Positions 26,602 to 36,200 of a stretch of 64,000 bases of DNA are shown here, piece by piece. The notes under the pieces are model-generated. The model saw only the letters and a program-made list of their open reading frames with translations, searched no databases and had not been told where the DNA came from. Source of the DNA: Urbifossiella limnaea. GTDB taxonomy: Bacteria; Planctomycetota; Planctomycetia; Gemmatales; Gemmataceae. The stretch covers positions 6,990,322 to 7,054,321 of the forward strand of contig NZ_CP036273.1 of NCBI RefSeq assembly GCF_007747215.1. Reading direction: 5' to 3'. How positions within the stretch are numbered: the first letter of the stretch is position 1; every line of letters starts with the position of its first letter. The translations under genes and the position numbers were made by a program.

Positions 26602-28059
26602 GTGTACAAGCTGCTCCTCTGCGTCCGCTACCTCCAGACCCGCTACCTGGCGTTCGTCTGCATCGTCAGCGTGATGCTGGGCGTGGCCACGCTCATCGTC
26701 GTGAACTCGGTGATGAGCGGGTTCAGCACCAAGCTCCGCGACCGGCTGCACGGCAGCATCTCGGACGTGGTCGTGGACACGGAGCGCGCCGACGGCTTCC
26801 CCGCGAGCCCCGACCAGCTGCGGCAGATGATTTTGCACAGCGAGATCGGCGACAAGGTGGAGGCGATCAGCCCGACGGTCGAGGTGTTCGCCATCCTGCA
26901 GTTCAGCTACCCGAACGGCGCCCCGGTGATGAAGCCGGTCCGCCTGATCGGCGTGGACCCGGCCAGCCGGACCGCCGTCGGCGGGTTCGCCGAGTACCTG
27001 GTGCGGCAGAAGGACAGCCCGACCCCGACGTTCGAGCTGACCGCGGAGGCGGAGGAGCGGCTGGCGAAGAACCGCGAGCACGCCGAGCGCCTGGAGCGGA
27101 TGCAGCAGGAGCGCGAGAAGGCGCTCGACGTGCCGGCCCCGAAGCTGGTGCCGGACCAGCTGGCGCTGCCGGCGGCCAAGCTGTTCGGCGACGAGCCGCC
27201 GCCGGCCCCGAAGGTGTTCGGCACCATCCTCGGGTACAGCATCGCCCACGTCCGCTACACGCACAACGGGAGCACGGAGGAGGACGCGGTCCTCCGCCCC
27301 GGCGACGCTGTGACGGTGACCACGACCGGCGGCGCCGAGATGAAGCCGGTGTGGGGCAGCTTCGTCGTCGCCGACTACGTGAAGACGGAGATGAGCGAGT
27401 ACGACTCGAGCTTCGTGTTCGTGCCGCTCGACCAGCTGCAGCGGATCCGCGGCATGGGCGACCGGTGCACGGCGCTGCAGATCAAGCTGAAGAACTACGA
27501 CCGCGACAAGGCGGCGGTGGCGGCCAAGCTGGAGGAGCTGTTCCCGCCGCGCGACGGCCACCGGGTGGCGACGTGGGAGCAGAACCAGGGGCCGCTGCTG
27601 GCCGCGATCGACGTGGAGCGGACGATCCTGAACATCCTGCTGTTCCTGATCGTCGGCGTGTCCGGGTTCAGCATCCTGGCCATCTTCACGATGATCGTGG
27701 CCGAGAAGTACCGCGACATCGGCGTGATGAAGTCGCTGGGCGCGACGAGCGGCGGCGTGCTGTCGATCTTCCTCGGCTACGGCCTGCTGCTGGGCAGCGT
27801 CGGGGCCGGGCTGGGGACGGTGCTGGGGCTGTGGTTCACGCGGAACATCAACGAGATCGAGGTGGTGCTGTCGCGGCTGACGGGCGTCACGGCCTTCCCG
27901 CGGGACATCTACTACTTCAAGGAAATCCCGACGCACGTGGACCCGGCGGTGGTGCTGACGATCAACGCCGGGGCGGTGGCGACGGCGGTGGTGTTCAGCC
28001 TGCTGCCGGCGTGGCGGGCGGCCCGGCTCCACCCGGTCCGGGCGCTGCGGTTCGAGTAA
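26602..28059 (+). CDS. ABC transporter permease, LolC/LolE (FtsX/MacB) type
   Basis: This 485-residue membrane protein has an N-terminal span (LAFVCIVSVMLGVATLIVV, about 13-35), a large periplasmic region with a coiled-coil-like stretch (AEERLAKNREHAERLERMQQ), and a C-terminal FtsX domain with three spans, the typical IVAEKYRDIGVMKSLGAT loop and the ending ALRFE. This layout is that of LolCE/MacB permeases, which use mechanical force to extract lipoproteins or other substrates from the inner membrane. The start is GTG at 26602, with GGAAGGAA six bases upstream. The ATPase follows after 45 bases. Lipoprotein release is the likely role; antibiotic or peptide export is an alternative. Confidence 0.88.
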   Translation: MYKLLLCVRYLQTRYLAFVCIVSVMLGVATLIVVNSVMSGFSTKLRDRLHGSISDVVVDTERADGFPASPDQLRQMILHSEIGDKVEAISPTVEVFAILQFSYPNGAPVMKPVRLIGVDPASRTAVGGFAEYLVRQKDSPTPTFELTAEAEERLAKNREHAERLERMQQEREKALDVPAPKLVPDQLALPAAKLFGDEPPPAPKVFGTILGYSIAHVRYTHNGSTEEDAVLRPGDAVTVTTTGGAEMKPVWGSFVVADYVKTEMSEYDSSFVFVPLDQLQRIRGMGDRCTALQIKLKNYDRDKAAVAAKLEELFPPRDGHRVATWEQNQGPLLAAIDVERTILNILLFLIVGVSGFSILAIFTMIVAEKYRDIGVMKSLGATSGGVLSIFLGYGLLLGSVGAGLGTVLGLWFTRNINEIEVVLSRLTGVTAFPRDIYYFKEIPTHVDPAVVLTINAGAVATAVVFSLLPAWRAARLHPVRALRFE

Positions 28060-28104
28060 CCCGGCCCGGTGCTCCGTACATCTGCTTCTCGCAATGGTGC
28101 CGAC

Positions 28105-28839
28105 ATGCTGCGGGCCGAGAACCTGTCGAAGACGTACCACCGGCACGCCGTCGCCGTGAAGGTGCTGACCGGCCTCGACCTGGAGGTGCGCACCGGCGAG
28201 TTCCTCAGCATCGTCGGCGCGTCCGGCTCGGGCAAGAGCACACTCCTCCACCTGCTGGGCACGCTCGACGCCCCCGACAGCGGGGCCGTGTACCTGGACG
28301 ACAAGCGGATCGACAACCTGCCGGCCCGCGGCCGCGACGCCCTGCGGAACCACACGTTCGGCTACATCTTCCAGTTCTACCACCTGCTGCCGGAACTCAA
28401 CACGCTCGACAACGTGCTGATGCCGGCGTACATCCAGCACTCCGCGTGGGGCTGGTGGTCGGCCCGCAAGGAGTGGCGCAAGCGCGCCCACGAGCTGCTG
28501 GACCGCGTGGGCCTGAGTCACCGCCTGAAGCACCGGCCGCGGGAACTGTCGGGCGGCGAGATGCAGCGTGCCGCGGTGGCGCGGGCGCTGCTGACCCGGC
28601 CGCGGGTGCTGCTGGCCGACGAGCCGACGGGCAACCTCGACGCCGAGACGGGCGGCGAGATCGTGAAGCTGCTGCGCGGCCTGAACCGCGACGAGGGCGT
28701 GACCATCGTGATGGTGACGCACAACCTGGAGATCGTGACGGCGACGGACCGCGTGGTGCGGATGGCCGCCGGCCGCCTGACGGACGACACCCACTCCTTT
28801 CGCCACGCGCCGCCCCGGCCCCACCTCGTCGCCGTCTGA
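28105..28839 (+). CDS. ABC transporter ATP-binding protein, LolD/MacB type
   Basis: This 244-residue ATPase has Walker A GASGSGKST, a Q-loop in FGYIFQFYHLLPEL, signature LSGGE, Walker B VLLADEP followed by TGNLD, and the switch histidine in MVTHN. These are the hallmarks of the LolD/MacB subfamily that pairs with FtsX-type permeases. It lies 45 bases downstream of the permease on the same strand and almost certainly forms one transporter with it. The segment around AYIQHSAWGWWSARKEW is longer than in Escherichia coli LolD. The short basic C-terminal tail is unremarkable. Confidence 0.92.
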   Translation: MLRAENLSKTYHRHAVAVKVLTGLDLEVRTGEFLSIVGASGSGKSTLLHLLGTLDAPDSGAVYLDDKRIDNLPARGRDALRNHTFGYIFQFYHLLPELNTLDNVLMPAYIQHSAWGWWSARKEWRKRAHELLDRVGLSHRLKHRPRELSGGEMQRAAVARALLTRPRVLLADEPTGNLDAETGGEIVKLLRGLNRDEGVTIVMVTHNLEIVTATDRVVRMAAGRLTDDTHSFRHAPPRPHLVAV

Positions 28840-28858
28840 CCCGCCGGGGCCGTGACCG

Positions 28859-29800
28859 TCACCCGCCCGCCCGCCGCCGCGCGCACAACTCCGCGGCGGC
28901 CCCGGGCCACGTCGGGAAGTCGAACGCGAAGCCTGACGCGAGCAGCCGCCCCGGCACGACGCGGCGGCTCTTCAGGATCAGTTCCGTCTCCGTGCGCATC
29001 AGCCACGCCCCGATCGTGAGCATCCACCGCGACGCCGGCAGCCCGACGCGCGTACCCCACGCCGCCCGCAGCGCCGCCATGAATTCGCGGTTCGGCAGCG
29101 GCTCCGGCGCCGCCAGGTTCACCGGCCCGGCCAGCTCGTCGCGCGCGACGAGCCACAGCACGGCGCGGACGAAGTCGCGCTCGTGAATCCACGACATGTA
29201 CTGGCGTCCGTCGCCGGCCGTGCCGCCGAGCCCGCGGCGGACCAGGCCGAGGAGCGTGTCGAACACGCCGCCGCGGTCCGGGCTCATCACCATCGCCGTG
29301 CGGAGCAGTACGAGCCGCGTGTGCGGCGGCGCGACCGCGGCTCGTTCCCACGCCGCCGCCACGTCGGTGCTGAACCGCCAGGTGTCGGGCGCGCCCTCGG
29401 CGCCGCCGAGAACGCCGGTTGCCTCGTCGTTCGCGGCGTCGAACCGGTGGGCGTAGATGGTGGCGGTGCTCATCTGGAGCCACACCCGCGGCGGCCGGGC
29501 CGCGCGGGTGATCGCGTCGCCGACGGCCCTCGTGGAGCGCACCCGGCTGTCGAGGATCGCCCGCCGGTTGGCGGCGCCGTAGCGGCAGTTCACGCTGCGG
29601 CCGGCGAGGTTCACCACGACGTCGGCGCAGTCCAGCTCCGCGGCCCAGGGGCCGACCGTCTCCGCGTCCCACGCCACGACGCGCCACGGCGCCGGCCGCG
29701 GCGCCCGGCTGAGCACCACGACTTCGTGCCCGCCGGCGACGAGCGTGCGGGCGAGCAGGGTGCCGACCTGGCCGCTGCCACCGGGGATGACGACCTTCAC
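28859..29800 (-). CDS. NAD(P)-binding epimerase, TIGR01777 (YfcH/SulA) type
   Basis: This 313-residue Rossmann protein starts KVVIPGGSGQVG (dinucleotide-binding glycine motif). The segment ADVVVNLAGRSVNCRYGAAN with RVRSTRAVGDAI is diagnostic of the TIGR01777 extended-SDR family. A family-typical QYMSWIHERDFVRAV and a C-terminal DUF1731-like end (ASGFAFDFPTW) are also present. Substrates of the family are poorly defined. The GTG at 29800 is used because the Rossmann strand begins immediately; an ATG at 29833 would add 11 residues. It is divergent from the Clp-like operon by 101 bases. Confidence 0.88.
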   Translation of the reverse strand: MKVVIPGGSGQVGTLLARTLVAGGHEVVVLSRAPRPAPWRVVAWDAETVGPWAAELDCADVVVNLAGRSVNCRYGAANRRAILDSRVRSTRAVGDAITRAARPPRVWLQMSTATIYAHRFDAANDEATGVLGGAEGAPDTWRFSTDVAAAWERAAVAPPHTRLVLLRTAMVMSPDRGGVFDTLLGLVRRGLGGTAGDGRQYMSWIHERDFVRAVLWLVARDELAGPVNLAAPEPLPNREFMAALRAAWGTRVGLPASRWMLTIGAWLMRTETELILKSRRVVPGRLLASGFAFDFPTWPGAAAELCARRRAGG

Positions 29801-29901
29801 GCGCGAACCCTCGCCGGGGTCGGAACATCCCATGAACCGTGCCCGCGCCGCGGGCACAACCGCGCCGCGTCATACACCAACCCCACCCCCGAGGAGCACC
29901 G

Positions 29902-32900
29902 ATGGCGTCGGACACGCGCTTCGCCGTCGGCGTCGTCCACCGCCGGGTCGGGCCGCGGGCCGTCCTCGCCGAGCCGCTGTTCTTCCCGGAAGTCGCTCGC
30001 CTCGCCGCCGACCCCGACGCGGCCGCCGCGATGATCCGCCACGACTTCGCCGTCCGCCTGCCGAAGCTCGACACCCGCGAGCTGTTCCGCCGCCGCCGCG
30101 CCACCACCGCCCGGCTCGTCGCCTTCACCGTGGACGTGGCCCCGCCGCGCAAGACGGACCTGTGGCGCACGCCCGTGGCGCTGAAGCTCCAGGCCGTCGC
30201 GTGGGAGCAGGCCGGGTTCGTCGTCGCCCGCATCCCGGCGCTCGGCGTCGAGGTCATCGCCGCGCCGAAGGACGACCTGCCGGCGCTGCTAGCGCGCGAG
30301 GCGCTGGCCGCGCTGCGGCGCGCCGAGCTGACGAAGACCCTGAAGGCCCTCGCCGGCGTCGCCACCGGCGGCCTGCGGCTCGACTGGCTCGACGTGTCCG
30401 CGAGGCTGCCGTCGCTCAAGGAGCGGGCCGCCCGCGGCGACGCCGAGCGGCCGAAAAAGACGGTGCTTCAGACCGTGGCGTCGGTCGTGCGTCCGGAGGC
30501 TGAAGACGCCGCGTTCGAGGCCGAGGAGGTGGTGGCGCAGCTGGCCGAGGCGCTGGCCGCGAAGCCGCCGCAGAGCGTCCTGCTCGTCGGCCCCAGCGGC
30601 GTCGGCAAGAGCGCGGCGTTCGGCGAACTCGTGCGTCGCGCCGCGGCCTACCGCCTCGGCGCGACGCCGTTCTACCGCACCACCGGCAGCCGGCTCGTCG
30701 CCGGGCAGACGGGCTTCGGCATGTGGGAGGAGCGGTGCCAGGAGTTGATCAAGGAGGCGGCCAAGCTCCGGGCCGTTCTCCACGTCGGCAGCCTGACCGA
30801 ACTGATGGACGTGGGCAAGAGCAATTGCAACCCCACCGGGATCGCCACGTTCCTGCGCCCCGCCATCGCCCGCGGCGAGCTCCTGTGCGTGGCCGAGGCG
30901 ACGCCCGAGCAACTACCGCTGATCGAGAAGGAAGACCCGCAGCTGACCGACGCGTTCCGCCAAATCACGGTCGAGGAGCCCGGCCCGGACCGCGGCCGGC
31001 GTATCCTCCGGCAGTTCGCCGACGCCGACCGCCGCCGCGAGCCGACGCCGGAGGCGCTGGCGGCAATCGACCGGCTGCACCGCCGCTACGCCACGTACTC
31101 GGCGTACCCCGGCCGGCCGCTCCGCTTCCTCGACCGGCTGCGGCGCGACGGCCCGCCGCGCACGCCGATCGGCGAGGGCGAAGTCTTCACCGGGTTCGGC
31201 CGCGAGACCGGGCTGCCCGCCGCGCTGCTCGACCCCGCCGTGCCGCTCGACCCGGCCGCCACGCGCGACTGGTTCGCCGACCGTGTCGTCGGCCAGCCGG
31301 AAGCCGTGAGCCTCGTCGCCGACCTGCTCGCCACGGTGAAGGCCGGCCTGGCGCGGCCGAACCGGCCGGTCGCGTCGCTGCTGTTCGTCGGCCCCACGGG
31401 CGTCGGCAAGACGGAGATGGCGAAGGCGCTGGCCGAGTTCCTGTTCGGCTCGGCCGACCGGCTGACGCGGTTCGACATGAGCGAGTACGCCGACCCGGTG
31501 GCCGTGCGGCGGCTCGTCGGCTCGGCGTTCAACACCGAAGGGCTGCTGACCGCGGCCGTGCGCGAGCAGCCGTTCTGCGTGCTGCTGCTCGACGAAGTCG
31601 AGAAGGCCGACGCCTCCGCGTTCGACCTGCTGTTGCAGGCACTCGGCGAGGCCCGACTCACCGACGCCGGCGGGCGGCTCGCCGACTTCCGCAACGCCGT
31701 CGTCATCCTCACGTCGAACCTGGGCGCCGAGTCGTTCCGGGCCGGGTCGGCGGGCTTCGGCGCCGACCGCCCCACGGCCGCGGGCGCGGCGGCGCACTTC
31801 ACCCGTGCCGTGGAGCAGGCGCTGCGGCCGGAGATGGTGAACCGGCTCGACCGCGTCGTGCCGTTCGCCCCGCTCGGGCCGGACGTGGTGCGGCGCATCG
31901 CCGACCGCGAGTGGGCGAAGGTGCTGGCCCGCGACGGCCTCCGCTTCCGCAACGTCCGCGTGACCACCGGGGAGGGGTTGCTCGACCGCATCGCCGCGGT
32001 CGGGTTCGACCCGCGGTACGGCGCCCGGCCGCTGAAGCGGGCGATGGAGCGCGACCTCCTCGCCCCGCTGGCCCGGCAGATGAACCGCCACCCCGGCGAC
32101 GCGCCGCTGTCCGTCGCGGTGGGCGTGGCGGCCGGCGACATCGCCGTGACCGTCCGACCGGTGCCGGGGGCGAAGGGGGGCGGCGAGCCCGCGAGCCCCG
32201 TCGGTCGGCAGGCGGCGCAGGCCCAGGAGCGGCGCCGCTGGCACCAGCTGCTCGCGGAATCGACGGCGGTGCGCGACGTGGAGAACGAGGTGGTTCAGCT
32301 CGCCCAGGTGGAGCAGCGGGTGCGGTCGCGGCAGGCCCGGGGGAAGCCGCAGCGGCCGGGCGACGCCGCGGCGCTGGCCCGCCTCGGCCGGCTGCGCGAG
32401 CTGGCCGTCGAGGTGCGGCGGCAGCGGGTCGCCGCGGAGGAGGTGGAGGACGCGGCGGTGGTCGCCTTCCACGCCGACGCCGCCGACCCGGCGCTGGCGC
32501 CGCGCCTGGCCGCCGGCGCCGCCGACTGGGACGCGCTGCTGTTCCGCCTGTACGCGGCGAGCCGGCCGGGGGCGGACCGCGTCACGCTGGTGCTGTACTC
32601 GGAGCACCGCGGTCACCTCGCGGCGCTGGCCGACGCCTACCGTTCCGAGGCCGAGCGCCACCGCATCCGCGCCGAGGGGCGGGTGTTCGCCGCGGTGACG
32701 GCCGAGGAGGCGCGGCTGGTCGAGGCGAGGGAGAAGCCGCCCAAGTTCCCCAAAACCGAGGGCGACGAGCCGGTGACGGCGTGGGGCGAGAGGTGGCTGT
32801 GGGAGAAGGCCGGGTCGGCGGTGCGGGTGGTGATGCGCGCCGAGCCGCGGACCGACGAGCTTCCCGACGGCGCGATCGGCGTGGCGTTGGAGCTGACCGG

Positions 32901-33222
32901 CCCCGCGGCGGACCTGCGGTTCGCGGCCGAGGCCGGGCTGCACGAGTTCGTCGGCACGCCCGCGGAGGAGGGGAACCCCGACGTGCTGGTGCGGGCGACG
33001 GGCGAGAAGCTGATGGAGTACCGGCCGCCGGTGGCGATGGTCCGCCGCGGGGCGGTGAAGGCGGACGAGACGCGCCGGGTGTACGACCGCGGCAAGGGCC
33101 GCGTGGACGACGCTGTGACCGGCGAGGCGTTCGAGGGGCTGTGGGGCGAGCTGGCGGCGCTGCTGCCGCCGGTGCTGGCGGCGAACGCGCGGCATCGGTT
33201 GCGAGTGGTGGTGCTGGAATAA
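29902..33222 (+). CDS. Clp-like double AAA+ ATPase, paralog 1
   Basis: This is a 1106-residue protein. The N-terminal region (about 1-200) is not the Clp N-domain. D1 has Walker A GPSGVGKS at 230-237 and a pore-loop-like QTGFGMWEER, but the Walker B site reads LHVGSLTEL without the acidic pair, and the arginine fingers are replaced (LTDAFRQ). D2 has Walker A GPTGVGKTE from 497, LLLDEVEKAD (Asp564), NRLDR and sensor-2 YGARPLKR, but lacks the GYVG pore loop (VGSAFNTEGL). The C-terminal 330 residues are coiled-coil followed by a region weakly like a release-factor PCRF domain. It is the first gene of a three-gene set. It is probably a protein unfoldase or remodeller; there is no ClpP-binding evidence. 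Confidence 0.85.
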   Translation: MASDTRFAVGVVHRRVGPRAVLAEPLFFPEVARLAADPDAAAAMIRHDFAVRLPKLDTRELFRRRRATTARLVAFTVDVAPPRKTDLWRTPVALKLQAVAWEQAGFVVARIPALGVEVIAAPKDDLPALLAREALAALRRAELTKTLKALAGVATGGLRLDWLDVSARLPSLKERAARGDAERPKKTVLQTVASVVRPEAEDAAFEAEEVVAQLAEALAAKPPQSVLLVGPSGVGKSAAFGELVRRAAAYRLGATPFYRTTGSRLVAGQTGFGMWEERCQELIKEAAKLRAVLHVGSLTELMDVGKSNCNPTGIATFLRPAIARGELLCVAEATPEQLPLIEKEDPQLTDAFRQITVEEPGPDRGRRILRQFADADRRREPTPEALAAIDRLHRRYATYSAYPGRPLRFLDRLRRDGPPRTPIGEGEVFTGFGRETGLPAALLDPAVPLDPAATRDWFADRVVGQPEAVSLVADLLATVKAGLARPNRPVASLLFVGPTGVGKTEMAKALAEFLFGSADRLTRFDMSEYADPVAVRRLVGSAFNTEGLLTAAVREQPFCVLLLDEVEKADASAFDLLLQALGEARLTDAGGRLADFRNAVVILTSNLGAESFRAGSAGFGADRPTAAGAAAHFTRAVEQALRPEMVNRLDRVVPFAPLGPDVVRRIADREWAKVLARDGLRFRNVRVTTGEGLLDRIAAVGFDPRYGARPLKRAMERDLLAPLARQMNRHPGDAPLSVAVGVAAGDIAVTVRPVPGAKGGGEPASPVGRQAAQAQERRRWHQLLAESTAVRDVENEVVQLAQVEQRVRSRQARGKPQRPGDAAALARLGRLRELAVEVRRQRVAAEEVEDAAVVAFHADAADPALAPRLAAGAADWDALLFRLYAASRPGADRVTLVLYSEHRGHLAALADAYRSEAERHRIRAEGRVFAAVTAEEARLVEAREKPPKFPKTEGDEPVTAWGERWLWEKAGSAVRVVMRAEPRTDELPDGAIGVALELTGPAADLRFAAEAGLHEFVGTPAEEGNPDVLVRATGEKLMEYRPPVAMVRRGAVKADETRRVYDRGKGRVDDAVTGEAFEGLWGELAALLPPVLAANARHRLRVVVLE

Positions 33223-33224
33223 CC

Positions 33225-33263
33225 GGCTCGAGGCGTTCGCCGCGAGCGGCGGAGCCTCGAGCC
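33225..33263. repeat. Inverted repeat between Clp-like paralogs 1 and 2
   Basis: Outer arms ggctcgaggc (33225-33234) and gcctcgagcc (33254-33263) are perfectly complementary, with an inner cgccgc/gcggcg pair. It begins 2 bases after the stop codon, with no T-run. It could stabilise mRNA ends or adjust expression within the operon. Confidence 0.6.
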
Positions 33264-33281
33264 CCGGACGGGGTTCCTCCC

Positions 33282-36200
33282 ATGCGGTTCCGCGTTCCCA
33301 TCTACGTCGCCGAATCGAAGACCGGGTTCGCCGCCCGGCCGCTGTTCGTCCCGCGCCCGGCCCGCACCGACACCAACCTCAACCGCCTCCTCACCCGGCT
33401 CGCCGGCGACGTCGTCCGGGCGATCGAGCTCGACGCCCGCGCCGACCGGCAGGACGTGGCCGCCCGCTGGGCGTTCGCGCCGCCGGTCGCGCAGCACCGC
33501 CTCGCCCTGGAAGTCGAGCTGCGCCGCCGCAAGTTCCGCGGCAAGTTCCTGTTCGTCACCTTCGAGCACCTCGGCCGGCGGCTCGCGCTCACCCCGGCGG
33601 TGCCGGACGTGTGGTTCGAGGTCGCCCGCGGCGAGGCGCTCGCCGACCGCGCCAAGGCCGCGCTCGACGAACACTGGCGCGCCGCCGAGCGCGACGCCGA
33701 CGAGCCGGACGACGTGAACCCCGTCGCCGACGCGCTGACCGGCAAGGCGTGGGTGCAGGTGATGGACGTGTCGGCGCGCGTCCCGGCGGTGGTGAAGGCG
33801 GCCGACCCGCTGGCGTTTCTGATGCTCGGCGGCGCGGGCGAGCCCGACGGGGCGAGCGAGCTGCGCCGCGTCGGCCGGTGCCTCGACTGGCTCTACCCCG
33901 ACGAGCTCGACCGCGCCGCCTTCCGCGCCGCGGAGGTCGCCGAGCTGTCGCGCCTGCTGGCGGCACCGGACCGCCGGCCGGTGCTACTCGTCGGCCCCCG
34001 GCAGGTCGGCAAGACGGCGGTCGTTCACGAGTGCGCCTTCAACCGCGTCGCGGAGCGGAAGCACGTCCACGTGCAGCGCGGCAACGTGTGGCTCGTGTCG
34101 CCGCAGCGGCTGATTTCCGGCATGAGCTACGTCGGCCAGTGGGAGGCCCGGCTGCTGGCGATCCTGCGGCACGCCCGCAAGCGCGACCACGTCCTCCTGT
34201 TCGACGACCTGATCGGCCTGTTCCAGGCCGGCGTGACGAGCCAGGGCACCCTGAGCGCCGCGAACCTGCTCAAGCCGTACCTCGAGGACCGCGCCGTGCG
34301 CGTCCTCGGCGAGATCACGCCGGACGGGCTGCGCGTCCTGCGCGAGCGCGACCGCGGGTTCGCCGACCTGTTCCACGTCCTGCCCGTCCGCGAGCCGACC
34401 GACGCCGACACGCTCCGCACCCTGGTCGGCGTCCAGCGCCGCCTCGAAGGGAAGCACGACTGCCTGTTCGGCCTCGACGTGCTCCCCGCGGTGATCGACG
34501 CCCAGCGCCGCTACGACCGCACCGCCGCCTTCCCCGGGAAAGGTGCGTCCGTGCTCACCCGCCTCGCGGCCCGCGCCGCGAAGCCGAAGCCCGAGCAGTG
34601 CGTGCCGGACGCGAAGGACCGGCCGCGCATCACCCGCGACGACGTGCTCGCGGACGTCGTCGCCCGCAGCGGCCTGGCGCTGGCGTTCCTCGACCCCAAG
34701 GCCCGGCTCGACCGCGACGACGTGCGCGACCAGCTCGCCAGGCAGGTGGTCGGGCAGCCGGAGGCCGCTGAGGCGCTGGCCGACGTGGTGAGCATCGCCA
34801 AGGCCCGGCTGAACGACCCCGGCCGGCCGCTGGCCGCGTTCCTCCTCGTCGGCCCGACCGGCGTCGGCAAGACGGAAACGGCGAAGGCCGCGGCGCGCGT
34901 CCTGTTCGGCACCGCCGACCGGCTCGTGCGGTTCGACCTGAACGAGTTCAACCACCCCGGCGCGGCCGCGCGGTTGGTCGGCACCTTTGCCCGTCCGGAA
35001 GGGCTCCTCACCGCCGCGATCCGCCGCCAGCCGTTCGCCGTGGTGCTGCTCGACGAGGTGGAGAAGGCCGACCCCGAGGTGTTCGACCTGCTGCTGCAAC
35101 TGCTCGGCGAGGGGCGGCTGACCGACGCCCTCGGCCGCACCGCCGACTTCACCAACGCCGTCGTCATCCTCACGTCGAACATCGGCGTCCGCGAGGCGGA
35201 GGGGAAGCTGGGGTTCGGCGCCGCCGACGACCCGCGGGCGTTCGTGCGGGCGGCCGAACGGTTCTTCCGGCCCGAGTTCTTCAACCGCCTCGACCGCGTG
35301 GTGCCGTTCGGGAAGCTGAGCCGCGCCGACCTGGGGGCGGTGGCGCGGCGGCTGGTGGACGGCGTGCTGGGGCGGGCCGGGTTCGCGCAGCGCGGCTGCG
35401 CCCTGGACGTGACGCCCGCCGCCGTCGAGCGGGTGATCGACGCCGGGTACGATCCGGCGCTCGGGGCGCGGGCCATGAAGCGCGCCGTGGAGCGCGAACT
35501 GACGCGCCCCGCGGCTGCGGCGCTGGCGAAGCTGGCGCCCGGCGAGCTGACCGTGGTGAGCGTCCGCGCCGAGGCGGGCGCGCTGGCGGTGGACGTGACC
35601 GCCCCGGGCTGGGCAGAACGGCTTCCCGCGGCGGAACCGCTGCCCGCCGCCGACCGCGCCAGGGCGGCGAGGCTGGCGCTGGAGCGGATCGAGGGGCGCG
35701 TCGCGGCGCTGCGGCCGGGGGCGGGGGTGGTGGCGGGGCGCGTCACGGCCGAGCAGGAGCGCTACTTCGCGCTGAAAGACCAGGCCCGGACGGTCGCGGC
35801 CGACCTGGAGCGGGTCGAGGCGCGCGGCGAGCGCGCCTTCAACGTCGTGGCGCGGCAGCCGGAGGCGGTCGGCCGCAAGAACCGCTACCGGTCGCTCAAG
35901 CGGACGCGGCTCGGCGTCAACCACGAGGCCCAGCAGCCGTACCGTTCGTTCCTGTCGGCGGTGTCGATGGAGGAGGCGGTCCACGAGCTGATGCTGGACG
36001 CCGAGCCGGCCGACGCCGACGGCGAGCTGTTCGAACTGGAGAACCGGCTGGCGCTGCTGGCGCTCACGGCCTCCGCCGCGCCCGACGACCGGCCGACGTT
36101 CCTGTGGCTGCGCGGCTTCGGCGGCGGCGACGGCGCCTCGGCCCCGGTCGCGCGGTTCTTCATGAGTGCGTGGGCGGCGGGGCTGGGCGTCGAGGTGGTG

